Source: Fulvitalea axinellae
GTDB taxonomy: Bacteria > Bacteroidota > Bacteroidia > Cytophagales > Cyclobacteriaceae
Assembly (NCBI RefSeq): GCF_036492835.1
Contig: NZ_AP025319.1
Span: 124,001-188,000, forward strand
DNA length: 64,000 nt
Reading direction: 5' to 3'
The notes beneath the pieces were generated by a model, which worked only from the letters and a program-made list of their open reading frames with translations, had not been told where the DNA came from and did not search any database. Shown in pieces: positions 26,680 through 35,803 of this stretch. Within the stretch, counting starts at the first letter, position 1, and the number at the start of each line of letters is the position of its first letter. The translations under genes were made by a program, and so were the position numbers.

Positions 26680-28902
26680 ATGAAAAGACAATATTTTTTA
26701 TTTGTCATGATGTTTTTTGGTTTCAGTATCTCTCCCGGGTTCGCAATGCCCGATGAAGAGGGGGAGGAAGAAACCATTATTTCCGTTTTTAAAAACCACC
26801 ATATTAATTTCGGAGACGGATCCGATCAGCACGACGGCGTTACGGCGTCTTACAAAGGTCGGCAGCTTTATCGTACTCTCACGCTTCCGGAAAGCGAAGA
26901 ACCAACTAGCATAACGCTTAGGGTTAGGATAAAGGCCAAGAACACAAGCGAAAAACTTGGTGATCCTTGGGATAAGTTCGGGACGGTTAGCCTGCTTTCG
27001 CCGGGCGATCCGGATATTGAGCTTATGCGTTTTATTACCGGGTTTGGAGTCGGGAGAAAAGATCAGCCCGTTCATCCCTCGGTAGAGGCTTGGGCCGATG
27101 ACGTGGTTTGGGAGCAGGATGTTTCGGCTCTGGCCAAGCGATTGAGCGGCGAGGTTACCATTATGGCCATGGTCGATACTTGGGTGAAGCCGGGTTGGGA
27201 TATTACCGTAGACCTGATCTATAAACCGATGGCTGACAAAAAGGCGGCTTTTTGGACTTTGCCTGTGCTAAACACCCGCGGAAACGCCCGCAACGCCGAC
27301 CAATTCAGTTCCACTAGCCCGAAGGTTAGCTTTACCGTTCCGGAGAACGCCGGCCCGGTGAGCATGACACTTTATACTACCGGGCATGGCGGCAATAATG
27401 GAGACGAGTTTCATAAAAAGGTAAACGTAGTGTATGTCGACGACGAGGAGTTCGTGCGGTTTATCCCTTGGCGAGACGACTGTAAGAACTTCAGGAAATA
27501 TAATCCTACGTCGGCCAAATGGGAGAACCAAACGCTTTGGTCCTCCGACCTTTCACGCAGTGGCTGGTGTCCGGGCGATATCGTTTACCCTATTGTTTAT
27601 GATATGTCCAAGGCGTTGGAACCGGGGCGCCATACTATCCGGTTTAATGTGGAAAACGTGAATCCTGAGGGCGGTAACGGATGGAATTATTCCGTTAGGT
27701 TATCGGGGCCCGGGGTTGAACAGACGACTCCGGCCGAACGGATTAAGACGAGTTTGGCCCATGGAAATATTCCCGTTATACAGACCGGCGCGGCATCCCG
27801 CGTTTTGGTGGAAGCCGTGGACGGGCAAGGCCGTACGGTGCATAGTCCGGAATCGTCCGTTAAGGTTACCGTTTCCGACGGGGCGGAAGTGTCTGCCGAC
27901 GGAAAGGAATACGCCTCGGAAGCGGTACTGCCCGCCGGGCAATCATCGGCTTTGCTTTATATAAGGAAGAGCGAGCCCGGCGATTTTACCTTGAACGCAT
28001 CCGATATGTCAGCTCCGGGGTTGGCCAACGCCGAGGCTTTGGCATTAACCGCCTATGACAACCTTCCGTCGAGGTGGAAGCGCACTGACGGGGCTTTTGA
28101 AGCTGGGTATCCGGTGACGGGGATTGTGGCGAACAAGTTTAAGGAGAAAAATGATCCGCACCGTTTGGCCGACCGGAGCACTGGCAAAAAGTGGGTGGCT
28201 ACCTTAAAGAAAAACGAGACCGCCGAAGCCACGGTGACTTTTGACGGCGTACGTCAGGCGAATACTTTTGTGATCAATCATTTTGTCAGTGTCCGCGACA
28301 AGGCGGGGCAGGATCCGGGCCATTTGGAGTTAGGCTTTGTGGGCGAAGACGATGGGCGATTTGTATTGGGAACATTTGAAGAGCATAACTCCGAGCCCGG
28401 CACATGTCTACACGCTTTGACTTTGGAAACTCCCGTACGTTTTAAAAAACTGTTGGTGAGGATGAAACGGTCTTCTTCTCACGCGGCGGCACAGGCCGAT
28501 GTGAATATCGCCGAGCTTTTCGCTTACGAGTTGCCGGAAGCGGAGAAAGAGGCTTTCGCCGAAACCATGAGTACTGACCCTAACGGGAAAGCTTCCGCGG
28601 AGCCTGTGCTTACAGGTGTTTTTGACGGGCCGTCGGTTAGTTTTGGTTGCCATCCCAATCCCGTATCGGATTTTACGGAGGTTAGCCTTGAGTTGCCATA
28701 CCGTTCCGGACTTACGGTTCAGGTATTCGGTCCGGGTGGCGGATTGGTCAAGACACTGGCCCAGGGTGTGTTTAATTCAGGCGCCTACAGTTATCGTTGG
28801 TCGCCGGAGCGGGCCGGGCTTTATGTCGTGCTGGTTCGTCAAACTTTGCCGGACGGAACTGAAAAGGTTTATTCTGAGAAGGTGTTGGTGAGAGGGAGTT
28901 GA
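26680..28902 (+). CDS. PNGase F-like N-glycosidase with T9SS type A sorting domain
   Basis: 740 aa from ATG 26680 (MKRQYFLFVMMFFGFSIS); the codon at 26617 would only extend the signal peptide. After the signal peptide come two jelly-roll domains of peptide-N-glycosidase F. Hallmarks are WRDDCKNFRKYNPTS and RSGWCPGDIVYPIVYD, and then GWNYSVRLSGPG. The enzyme removes N-linked glycans from asparagine. A beta-rich segment (about 355-455) and a discoidin-like segment (about 470-620) follow. The last 80 residues are a T9SS sorting domain (HPNPVSDFTEVSLELP, AGLYVVLV, SEKVLV). It is therefore exported across the outer membrane and either released or surface-anchored. It is longer than the single-purpose Elizabethkingia enzyme (about 314 aa). 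Confidence 0.85.
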   Translation: MKRQYFLFVMMFFGFSISPGFAMPDEEGEEETIISVFKNHHINFGDGSDQHDGVTASYKGRQLYRTLTLPESEEPTSITLRVRIKAKNTSEKLGDPWDKFGTVSLLSPGDPDIELMRFITGFGVGRKDQPVHPSVEAWADDVVWEQDVSALAKRLSGEVTIMAMVDTWVKPGWDITVDLIYKPMADKKAAFWTLPVLNTRGNARNADQFSSTSPKVSFTVPENAGPVSMTLYTTGHGGNNGDEFHKKVNVVYVDDEEFVRFIPWRDDCKNFRKYNPTSAKWENQTLWSSDLSRSGWCPGDIVYPIVYDMSKALEPGRHTIRFNVENVNPEGGNGWNYSVRLSGPGVEQTTPAERIKTSLAHGNIPVIQTGAASRVLVEAVDGQGRTVHSPESSVKVTVSDGAEVSADGKEYASEAVLPAGQSSALLYIRKSEPGDFTLNASDMSAPGLANAEALALTAYDNLPSRWKRTDGAFEAGYPVTGIVANKFKEKNDPHRLADRSTGKKWVATLKKNETAEATVTFDGVRQANTFVINHFVSVRDKAGQDPGHLELGFVGEDDGRFVLGTFEEHNSEPGTCLHALTLETPVRFKKLLVRMKRSSSHAAAQADVNIAELFAYELPEAEKEAFAETMSTDPNGKASAEPVLTGVFDGPSVSFGCHPNPVSDFTEVSLELPYRSGLTVQVFGPGGGLVKTLAQGVFNSGAYSYRWSPERAGLYVVLVRQTLPDGTEKVYSEKVLVRGS

Positions 28903-29484
28903 TTAACAAGGGAGCTATCCAATTTGAATAAGAAGCTGATCCGTAAATGGGCTTATACCTATGTTTATGGATTGGCTTCTTTGTTTATTTATAAATATGA
29001 TGTCTGTCGGTTTAGAAGTGCGGATATTAATTTTGTCATGTAATATATTTGGGGTATTTGAAGTGTTTATGTCCTGATTTTTGATATTTTAAAAGGGCAA
29101 AAAGTATCATCAAAGTATCTTTATCTATGGCGTTAAGCATCATGATCCGTGGATGATCTATGCTTGTAGTGTGGGTTTTCGGCCTTGTAGGAGTGTTTAA
29201 GGCTGTTTTTTGATGGAAATTGACTTTGGAAGTGGCCGTTTTTCATGATGTTTGTTTTTTGGGGAATATTGGGGCGGTTTTCCTGGGGATTCAGTGATTC
29301 GGGTTTTGACTATCCCTTTTTTAATCTTTTTAAAGTAATATTTGTACAGGCGAATGAGTCCAGCTGTTTATCTCCCCCATGTTTTTTGGCTTTAGTATAT
29401 CATATTCTTCGGAATATGGTTCTTACAGTAGTTGCGGACCGGTTGTCCCGTTTTTTTCTTTGGATTCTGTACTATTAAGGGTAG
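28903..29484. other. Intergenic region upstream of the HopA1-like gene
   Basis: 582 bp. The only open frame (29245-29478) has a low-complexity, Phe-rich product and no family features. No repeat, RNA or strong hairpin recognised. CTTTG at 29459-29463, 22 bp before the next ATG, may be a -7 element. Confidence 0.35.
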
Positions 29485-31338
29485 ATGTTTTCTTCTAAAT
29501 CCGGAAACGTACGTAAGCTTAGGCTTGTGGGTGGAGCAAGCGCCCGGAGTGTTTCTCCGGGAGGAGCGTCTGTGGGTGTTGCGCCGATACAGGCGATGAT
29601 CCGGCCGGCGCGGGTCAGGAGGGATATGCACGCTTATATCACTGAGGGGGAGGGCAAGAAGATGGCTTTGCATTTGCCCTTACGGTCGGGCGAGATGATT
29701 CTAGTGGATGAGCCTTCGCCTGAAAAGGATGTGGCGGAGTCGGCCACTGCCACTGATCAGGACGAGGTGGTGTGGCTACGCTGTATTCTGCAGGGGAGCC
29801 GTGACATCTCATGGGTTAGGGCGGAGACGGTTGAGTTGGAACCGATACCGAAAGATTTTGCGGATTTGTCGGAATACCTGACTGACTATTGGCTTCCGCC
29901 GGAGGGAGGGCACTGGCATGGGTATGCGGAGGGGTTGAGTCGTTTTATGGGATTTTTCACGTTGATGATCCGGCCGAAAAAGGAAAAACCAAGCCTGACG
30001 GAGGAAGAAGAGGCCTCGGTGATGAAGGCAATGGTCTGGACTATACGGCACAAAATGCCGGCTACCAGCTCAAGGTTGGAGAGGGAAGGGAGTGACCGTA
30101 TATATTTGGACCATGAGAGTTTAGACGCTTTGCCCACATCCAAAGAGTATAAGCATAATATTTTGAATATACACGCTTGGAGGCCAAAGAGTAAAGACGT
30201 ACAAGTGCCGACTGGGGCTAGTCAGGGCATGAAGGAGCTGACGCTTGAGCGCCGGGCCACATTGGAAAGGCCGGAGACGCCCCAGGAGTTTTGTTTTTAT
30301 CTGAATGTAGTCCCGACGGCATTTCCAATGGTGTTGGACTATCTGGCGCCATTGATTAGCCCGGCTAGCGAAATGGCTACCTCATATGTCAGTTCCATCC
30401 ATATAACTCCGGTTCAGAAGGCTTTTCGGCGTACGGATAATTTTTCGATACATGTAGAATCCGCCGAGGGCTTTAAGCAAATTAGCCTTGCGTTGCGAAG
30501 TTTGGCGGAAGAACACCCTGAGTATTTCCATGAGGAAGTTTATCGACTAACCGAAGCCCTTGCGCCGGGTATCGGTTGGTCTGAAGGGACCAATTTTTCG
30601 CAGGTTTGGGAAATGGACGACGCTATGTTGCGAAGCGTTTACAGGTTTTATGGCAGAGTGAGGGAAAAAGTTGACAAACATAAGGGTTGGAGGCTTTTTC
30701 AAAAACGGGATACGGATGAGGTGAAACGCAAGTGGCGCAAACTAGAGGAATTGCTGGAGGCCGGAATTAAAAAAAGAGACAGTATAAGCCCTGACGGGGA
30801 AAAAGTTGACAAGGCGGATTTGAGGAAGATGGACAAGTTGTATAACGAGTTGGTAGGTGAGGAGGGTGCTTTGTCGGGACATGTGGTGGAGTGGATGGAC
30901 CATTACGAGGCGATTCGGAAAAAGCGAAACCAAGAGATCAAGACGTTTATGAGCATGCGCGTATCGGCTATTCACGAGGCTTTGGCCTCAGGGCCTACGA
31001 GTCTGGATGAGGCGTTTCTGCGTACCCGTGCGGAATTCGATAAACGCGATTTGGATTTTTTTCATCCGCATAGGAATAAGGAGGTAAGCCCGTATCGGGA
31101 TGAGGATATGTTGTTGATTGAAAATATGGGCGCCTCAGGGGCGGAGGATAGTAGTCTATACGTTGGGTTCGTACCGATAAAGGGCGACGCGAGGGTAAAG
31201 CTTAAGTCGGAGTCGGGTAAGAAGGAGGAAGTGTCGGCGGGCGGAGAGCCTACTTTTAATGTTCAGGAGGCGGTTAGGAAGAAGAGTGGGGGAGGGGGAA
31301 AGGTTCAGTTTGATGATGGAGGGTTTGACTTTCTTTGA
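29485..31338 (+). CDS. Orphan protein with HopA1-like block, putative secreted effector
   Basis: 617 aa, no signal peptide. It begins MFSSKSGNVRK and reaches VAPIQAMI at residues 32-39, the third copy of the Met-Phe/basic/Pro-Ile-Gln tag. Residues about 268-390 follow the pattern of the HopA1 family first known from Pseudomonas type III effectors and also found in Bacteroidota and Cyanobacteria. FCFYLNVVPTAFPMVL would be the YLN strand, and FRRTDNFSIHV the R-x-D-x-hydrophobic strand. APGIGWSEGTNFSQ is the G-x-x-x-E segment, and LRSVYRFYG the closing helix. A long charged helical region (395-520) and a Gly/Lys-rich tail follow. The gene stands alone. Match is by pattern, not alignment. Confidence 0.6.
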   Translation: MFSSKSGNVRKLRLVGGASARSVSPGGASVGVAPIQAMIRPARVRRDMHAYITEGEGKKMALHLPLRSGEMILVDEPSPEKDVAESATATDQDEVVWLRCILQGSRDISWVRAETVELEPIPKDFADLSEYLTDYWLPPEGGHWHGYAEGLSRFMGFFTLMIRPKKEKPSLTEEEEASVMKAMVWTIRHKMPATSSRLEREGSDRIYLDHESLDALPTSKEYKHNILNIHAWRPKSKDVQVPTGASQGMKELTLERRATLERPETPQEFCFYLNVVPTAFPMVLDYLAPLISPASEMATSYVSSIHITPVQKAFRRTDNFSIHVESAEGFKQISLALRSLAEEHPEYFHEEVYRLTEALAPGIGWSEGTNFSQVWEMDDAMLRSVYRFYGRVREKVDKHKGWRLFQKRDTDEVKRKWRKLEELLEAGIKKRDSISPDGEKVDKADLRKMDKLYNELVGEEGALSGHVVEWMDHYEAIRKKRNQEIKTFMSMRVSAIHEALASGPTSLDEAFLRTRAEFDKRDLDFFHPHRNKEVSPYRDEDMLLIENMGASGAEDSSLYVGFVPIKGDARVKLKSESGKKEEVSAGGEPTFNVQEAVRKKSGGGGKVQFDDGGFDFL

Positions 31339-31802
31339 TAAGTTATTTCCATAGACACACTTTTTGAGACAGTGTCACGGTACCCGATCGTTTCAAATAA
31401 GCATATTTCTTTCTGGGGATAGTCTTTGTTGAAAAGAAAACCGCTTACACGCAAAAAATCCGGCATGTCATACACGCTGGATTTTCCATTCAATTTTTAT
31501 TGATACAGCTTTTGCGTTACAGCCAAATGGCCAATTCGCTCGGGGTGAGTTCCCGGCTAGGAAGCCGGAAACGGCCGACGACAAGCTTAACCAAGCGGGG
31601 CTTTTTTGCATCCGTCTATTGGCGCCGCCGTTTGGGTATGGGTGCAGCCGCGCCAAGGCTTGCGCCGGCCAGGACGATTAAATCGAGGTTGTATTGTGAG
31701 TATTCGGATTTTATATTTATCTTTTTGGTTTATTCTGGGAGGGGAGAAGGGTTTAAACTTGGATGTTGTCGTCTATTGATCAGAGCTTAAACGGAATTTA
31801 TT
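31339..31802. other. Intergenic region holding repeat copy A
   Basis: 464 bp between the HopA1-like and DUF4157 genes. It holds the 178-bp repeat at 31423-31600 and, after it, a GC-rich stretch with CTTTTTT at 31601-31607. No gene supported; a small minus-strand frame inside the repeat is not convincing. Confidence 0.5.
31423..31600 (+). repeat. 178-bp dispersed repeat, copy A (direct repeat left of the DUF4157 gene)
   Basis: Aligns without gaps to 34325-34502 with 16 mismatches by my count. It contains two hairpins: a near-palindrome TCCGGCATGTCATACACGC around 31459-31477 and CCGGCT-AGGA-AGCCGG around 31554-31568. It ends CTTAACCAAGCGGGG. It has no coding capacity of its own and resembles a MITE or REP-like element. 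Related inverted copies lie at about 35850 and 48631. Confidence 0.85.
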
Positions 31803-33959
31803 ATGAATACTCGAACCGGTACGGCGCGGGAAGACAAGAGCCAACCGGCGGCGCACGACGTCGCTCAAAAGAAAAGCGTCGGCGGACCGGCTTTTCAATT
31901 TGTGGATAACAGGCCGGAGGCCGTCGCGCAGAGGAGGTTGTGGGAGGCGGGGGACGGTAGCCTCCGGGCCGGGCGGGTGGCGCAATTGCGGTCAATGGCC
32001 GGGGGCTCTTCTTCCCAGGGGCGGTCGGTCCAAAGAAAGGAAAACAACACGGGCCTGCCGGACGGTCTGAAATCGGGGGTGGAGCGCCTTTCCGGTTATT
32101 CTCTGGACGACGTGAAGGTCCACCGCAATTCGGACAAGCCCGCACAGTTGCGGGCGCACGCCTATGCCCAGGGCACCGACATCCATTTGGGGCCGGGCCA
32201 GGAAAAGCACCTGCCGCATGAGGCCTGGCACGTGGTGCAGCAGAAGCAGGGGAGGGTGAGGCCCACCATGCAGATGAAGGGAGGGGAAAACGTGAACGAC
32301 GACGCTGGCTTGGAAAGGGAGGCGGATTTGATGGGGGGCAAAGTATCGCAGATGGCGTCGGACGGCGCGTTTTCCGGCGACGGTTTGAACACAGTGGCGA
32401 GCCGGCCTTCCGGTAACAAGGCGCGCGCGAATATTTTGCAAAGAAAAGCCGGACACGTTCCGTCGGTGGATACGTTGACCGGGCAAGCGTCGCGCGGCCT
32501 GTTTGGGGGTGAAGGATTGTGGAGTTCCGGGAATTATGAGGCTGTTTTGTCCAAAGTAGGCGAGTACCACGACGCCGCTGCGACTCCGGATAACGATTAC
32601 GGCAGGCAAATCATAAAACTGGAAGAGATTCTAGGCGCCATAGGGGTGTGGGAGGGTACTTATGGTTCTGTAAACCGGGCTGTCCCCAAGAGGTTGTTTG
32701 GCAGGAAAACGAACGAAGATAAAAGGCGGCCCGTTCTGAAAGACCTCAAAACGAAGGTGAATACGGAAGACGCGGGTGTCAGGGGGCAGGGCAAGCAGGA
32801 CGCGGACGCGAAGCACGGCCGGGACAGGACCGCATTGCTTAAATATGTCGACGACGGCGCCAAGAGCGACGACCGGCGGCTGAAAAACTCATGCGAATGG
32901 ATCAGGGCGGGGAAGACGGTTCTGTATGCGGTGACCCCGACGGGGGACTCTTATGCGCGCCTGTTGAAAGGTGGGAAGGACCCTCAAAAAGACGAAGCTT
33001 TTTTCCCTACCGGCTTGAAAGGCGCGGCGGGCGACGTGGGGAACGCCACGGTGTCCTACAACGAAGCGGATCTTAGGGACAACGCCAATGTTCTGCTGGA
33101 TGTCCAGGGTAAGATTACGGGGGGCTGGAACCAAACGGGCAGCCCGGGCGTGATAGCCGTTGTCACGCCTTCAAAGAAAAACCAGGCGACGGTATGGGAA
33201 ACTTTAAGGCATGAGGTGCAGCATGACTCGGACAAGCATAAAGGAAGAGAGTCCTTGAAAGGTTACCGGGACGCGGCGGAGATGGTTGATTTTTCCCGCA
33301 GTATTGCCGTGTCTGACGCTGATGACCGCAGGGAAGCCATGCTTGAATATGATCTGACAAGGTACAAAACCGAATACCGGGCGTATTCTTATCAGGAGGG
33401 CGCCGCCGGAGGGCGTTATTCGAGTCTTGATAATTCGGCCCAGGACAAAGACTTCCAGGGATATAGGTTCTCGGAAAGGCAGCTGGCTATTTTTAAGCAT
33501 ATATATAGAGGGTATAAACATACGAAAGACGGCTGGGATAATAATGGAAGGCTGTACGACGGCACGCGCTTCCGGGCCGCGGTTGTCGCTTATTGGGACC
33601 CCGACTCCGAAGGGTTTAATAAATATAACTCCGCACGTGTTGACGACTTTTATATAGCGCTCGACAATCTTGGGACAAAGCAGGCGAAAACCGGATTGGA
33701 AACAACACATGGAACGGACGCCGCCCCTGTTGACGTGAAAACGGCCGACCCTGCCGATCCGCTTGTCCTGGAACTATTGGGAAAAATCAGGAAATTGGAC
33801 GAAGATGATCTGCTTTATATTAAGAACGAATCGCCGGCGATGCGCCGCAAGGTCGACTCCCACCTTGCGGGGGTCGCGTTGCAAAAGGTGAAGGACTGCA
33901 TGGACGGCCAGCTGGAGGATTATGAAGTCGGCCATGCGATTGCGAGCATGTTCGAATAA
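31803..33959 (+). CDS. DUF4157 (eCIS core domain) protein with second HExxH metalloprotease domain
   Basis: 718 aa, no signal peptide. The N-terminus is disordered with FQFVDNRPEAVAQRRL, a motif usual in DUF4157 proteins of Bacteroidota. DUF4157 covers about 83-150, ending PHEAWHVVQQKQGR, itself an HExxH site. A second zinc site, RHEVQHDSD (His470, His474), with YKTEYRAY (Glu524) about 50 residues later, indicates a gluzincin-type protease. DUF4157 marks cargo of extracellular contractile injection systems. The gene is visibly richer in G and C than its flanks and sits between two direct 178-bp repeats, suggesting arrival as a cassette. No injection-system gene is nearby. Confidence 0.85.
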   Translation: MNTRTGTAREDKSQPAAHDVAQKKSVGGPAFQFVDNRPEAVAQRRLWEAGDGSLRAGRVAQLRSMAGGSSSQGRSVQRKENNTGLPDGLKSGVERLSGYSLDDVKVHRNSDKPAQLRAHAYAQGTDIHLGPGQEKHLPHEAWHVVQQKQGRVRPTMQMKGGENVNDDAGLEREADLMGGKVSQMASDGAFSGDGLNTVASRPSGNKARANILQRKAGHVPSVDTLTGQASRGLFGGEGLWSSGNYEAVLSKVGEYHDAAATPDNDYGRQIIKLEEILGAIGVWEGTYGSVNRAVPKRLFGRKTNEDKRRPVLKDLKTKVNTEDAGVRGQGKQDADAKHGRDRTALLKYVDDGAKSDDRRLKNSCEWIRAGKTVLYAVTPTGDSYARLLKGGKDPQKDEAFFPTGLKGAAGDVGNATVSYNEADLRDNANVLLDVQGKITGGWNQTGSPGVIAVVTPSKKNQATVWETLRHEVQHDSDKHKGRESLKGYRDAAEMVDFSRSIAVSDADDRREAMLEYDLTRYKTEYRAYSYQEGAAGGRYSSLDNSAQDKDFQGYRFSERQLAIFKHIYRGYKHTKDGWDNNGRLYDGTRFRAAVVAYWDPDSEGFNKYNSARVDDFYIALDNLGTKQAKTGLETTHGTDAAPVDVKTADPADPLVLELLGKIRKLDEDDLLYIKNESPAMRRKVDSHLAGVALQKVKDCMDGQLEDYEVGHAIASMFE

Positions 33960-33986
33960 GGCTGGCCGTTTAGTTCGGTGCGTTTG

Positions 33987-34043
33987 GGTTTTGAGGCCAA
34001 CCACAAGCGGGTGTACCGGATCATGGGAAAAAGGGTATATTGA
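33987..34043 (+). pseudogene. Possible IS3-type transposase remnant
   Basis: A 19-codon stretch reads GFEANHKRVYRIMGK and then stops. The NHKRVYRxM pattern is typical of the OrfB transposase of IS3-family elements. No other part of the element is seen. It lies just after the DUF4157 gene and before repeat copy B. Confidence 0.35.
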
Positions 34044-34324
34044 GCGCAAAATGACAAAAGTCGGCGCAAAGGGAAAGCGCGTCCGTTTCAACCTGCGCGT
34101 ACCAAGAAAAGAGATATCGGGAATCATGAGCCCCGAGGCTGTTTCTTGCCCTCATGGTGAGCCATGAGACTCGGTATGATTAAAACCAGTGAACAGGCCC
34201 GTCACGAGTTTATAGCCATCGGTGTATCAATCACCCCTCGACGTTTCTTGCTGACATAAAGATGGGAAAAAGCCGTCACTTTATATAAAGTCGAAAATCG
34301 ATTGTCCGATTGATAGGGGCTGAA

Positions 34325-34502
34325 TCTTTGTTGAAAAGAAAACTACCTAAACGCAAAAAATCCGGCATGTCATATACGCCGGGTCTTCCATTCAATTTTT
34401 ACCAATACAGCTTTTGCGTTACAGCCAAATGGCCAACGCGCTCGGGGTGAGTTCCCGGCTAGGAAGCCGGAAACAGCCGACGGCAAGCTTAACCAAACGG
34501 GG
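34325..34502 (+). repeat. 178-bp dispersed repeat, copy B (direct repeat right of the DUF4157 gene)
   Basis: Same length and orientation as copy A at 31423-31600, about 90% identical, no gaps. The two copies bracket a 2.7-kb segment containing only the DUF4157 gene and an IS3-like scrap. Confidence 0.85.
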
Positions 34503-34621
34503 AAACTTAAAAAGGGAAAATAGTGTTTAATGTTAATTTACCCTTTGATTATCAATAATATGTTGTAGACTCAATCGTTTTCGGAAGGTAGTTTATATGA
34601 GTTTTCATTTAAATCTAGCTT

Positions 34622-35803
34622 ATGAAAGTGAAAAGTTACAAATGGTGGCCTTTCGTTTTGGGTTTGTTCTTTTTTTCCTGTGATGATACACTTGAAGGAA
34701 CATTGGAACAACCTTCGGCGAATGCAGGGCTATCGGTTGCGAACCGAACGATTGAGGCGGAGGCTGACTTTTCCGAACGTCAGTATCTTGATGTATCGGA
34801 AAGGTTGATTTATGAGATCGCTTATCCAACCACGCACAATTCTTTTAATTACAGCCCAAAATTCAAGTTGCCGAATGTGTATGAAAGCATCACCAAGCAA
34901 TTGAATGACGGGATACGGGCCATTGAGATCGATTTGCATTATTACAGGCCATGGTATGCGGCTTGGCAGAAGAAGATCAGGGTTTTTCATCAATCAAAGA
35001 CCAATGGCATTCTGGGGACGCAAAAGCCTCAAGAGATTTTCGACGAACTCAAGGCCTTCTTGAAATCTCACCCTCAAGATTTGTTGTTTGTGAAGTTTGA
35101 GAAGACCATCAGCGATGGTGACCTTGACAAGCTATTGGAAGACTCGGGTTTGTTGCCATGGCTTTACAAACGCCCGTCGAACAGGTACCCTAAGCCAGCT
35201 GAATTAGTCGCTTCTGGCAAGCGTTTGCTTATCGTTACCGGCGGAGGTAAACACCATTCAAATTGGGGTGGTGGGTCGAATACGGCCTACGGAGTGAAGC
35301 CTCGTGACGGACATGTTGCGAAAGTGGGCGTTTCATCATGGATGCCATTCTCAATGGTTTTCTATAGCTTGGATGATGTGTTCGGGACGGGCTCAAAAGG
35401 CGATGCCGAGTATTTGAACAATCGCTTCCGGATCGAGGACTTTGCGGATGACTGCTGGAAACAAAACGGCAAGAAGCCATGGCGTGTCATGGTCGATTTT
35501 CCTAGCATTGGAGACGTTTACGGCGCTGTGGAGACCATTAACCTTTGGAATATGATAAAAGGTGAGGTGAAGGATGAGGACGGCAATACGCTAAAAAAGG
35601 TGGATTGGAAATGTACTTATTCCGCTGGTAACGAGAAAGTGAATACGGATACCTACGGTCAGTTTTCTTTTCCTTTGAAGATTAGCGAAACGGTGACTAT
35701 TACTCCGGTTTCTGATAAGTATCGATTCGAGCCTTCAAGTTTGACGGTTACGAATATTAGACATAAGGACGTCTATCAGCAATTCAAAGCTATTCGGAAA
35801 TAG
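34622..35803 (+). CDS. PI-PLC X-domain-like lipoprotein
   Basis: 393 aa. The signal peptide ends in a lipobox (LFFFSC) followed by DD. The catalytic region has the pattern of phosphatidylinositol-specific phospholipase C: PTTHNSFNY (first His), GIRAIEIDLHYY (acidic residues) and IRVFHQSK (second His). LLFVKFEKT follows. The C-terminal 80 residues form a carboxypeptidase-regulatory-like beta domain (IKGEVKDEDGNTLKKVD, TYGQFSFPL). It would cleave or bind phosphoinositide- or inositol-linked lipids at the cell surface. It stands alone between repeat copies B and C, which are in opposite orientation. Confidence 0.8.
   Translation: MKVKSYKWWPFVLGLFFFSCDDTLEGTLEQPSANAGLSVANRTIEAEADFSERQYLDVSERLIYEIAYPTTHNSFNYSPKFKLPNVYESITKQLNDGIRAIEIDLHYYRPWYAAWQKKIRVFHQSKTNGILGTQKPQEIFDELKAFLKSHPQDLLFVKFEKTISDGDLDKLLEDSGLLPWLYKRPSNRYPKPAELVASGKRLLIVTGGGKHHSNWGGGSNTAYGVKPRDGHVAKVGVSSWMPFSMVFYSLDDVFGTGSKGDAEYLNNRFRIEDFADDCWKQNGKKPWRVMVDFPSIGDVYGAVETINLWNMIKGEVKDEDGNTLKKVDWKCTYSAGNEKVNTDTYGQFSFPLKISETVTITPVSDKYRFEPSSLTVTNIRHKDVYQQFKAIRK

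Larger units (their letters stand above)
33960..34621. other. Intergenic region holding an IS3-like remnant and repeat copy B
   Basis: 662 bp with no intact gene. It contains the IS3-like fragment at 33987-34043, repeat copy B at 34325-34502, and an AT-rich stretch that should hold the promoter of the PI-PLC-like gene. Confidence 0.5.

Noticed and set aside
29245..29478. 77-codon frame upstream of the HopA1-like gene
   Set aside because: Phe/Trp-rich, low-complexity product, no family features and no promoter.
31468..31656. Small minus-strand frame inside repeat copy A as a gene
   Set aside because: The frame is not kept in copies C and D, and the sequence is dominated by hairpins.
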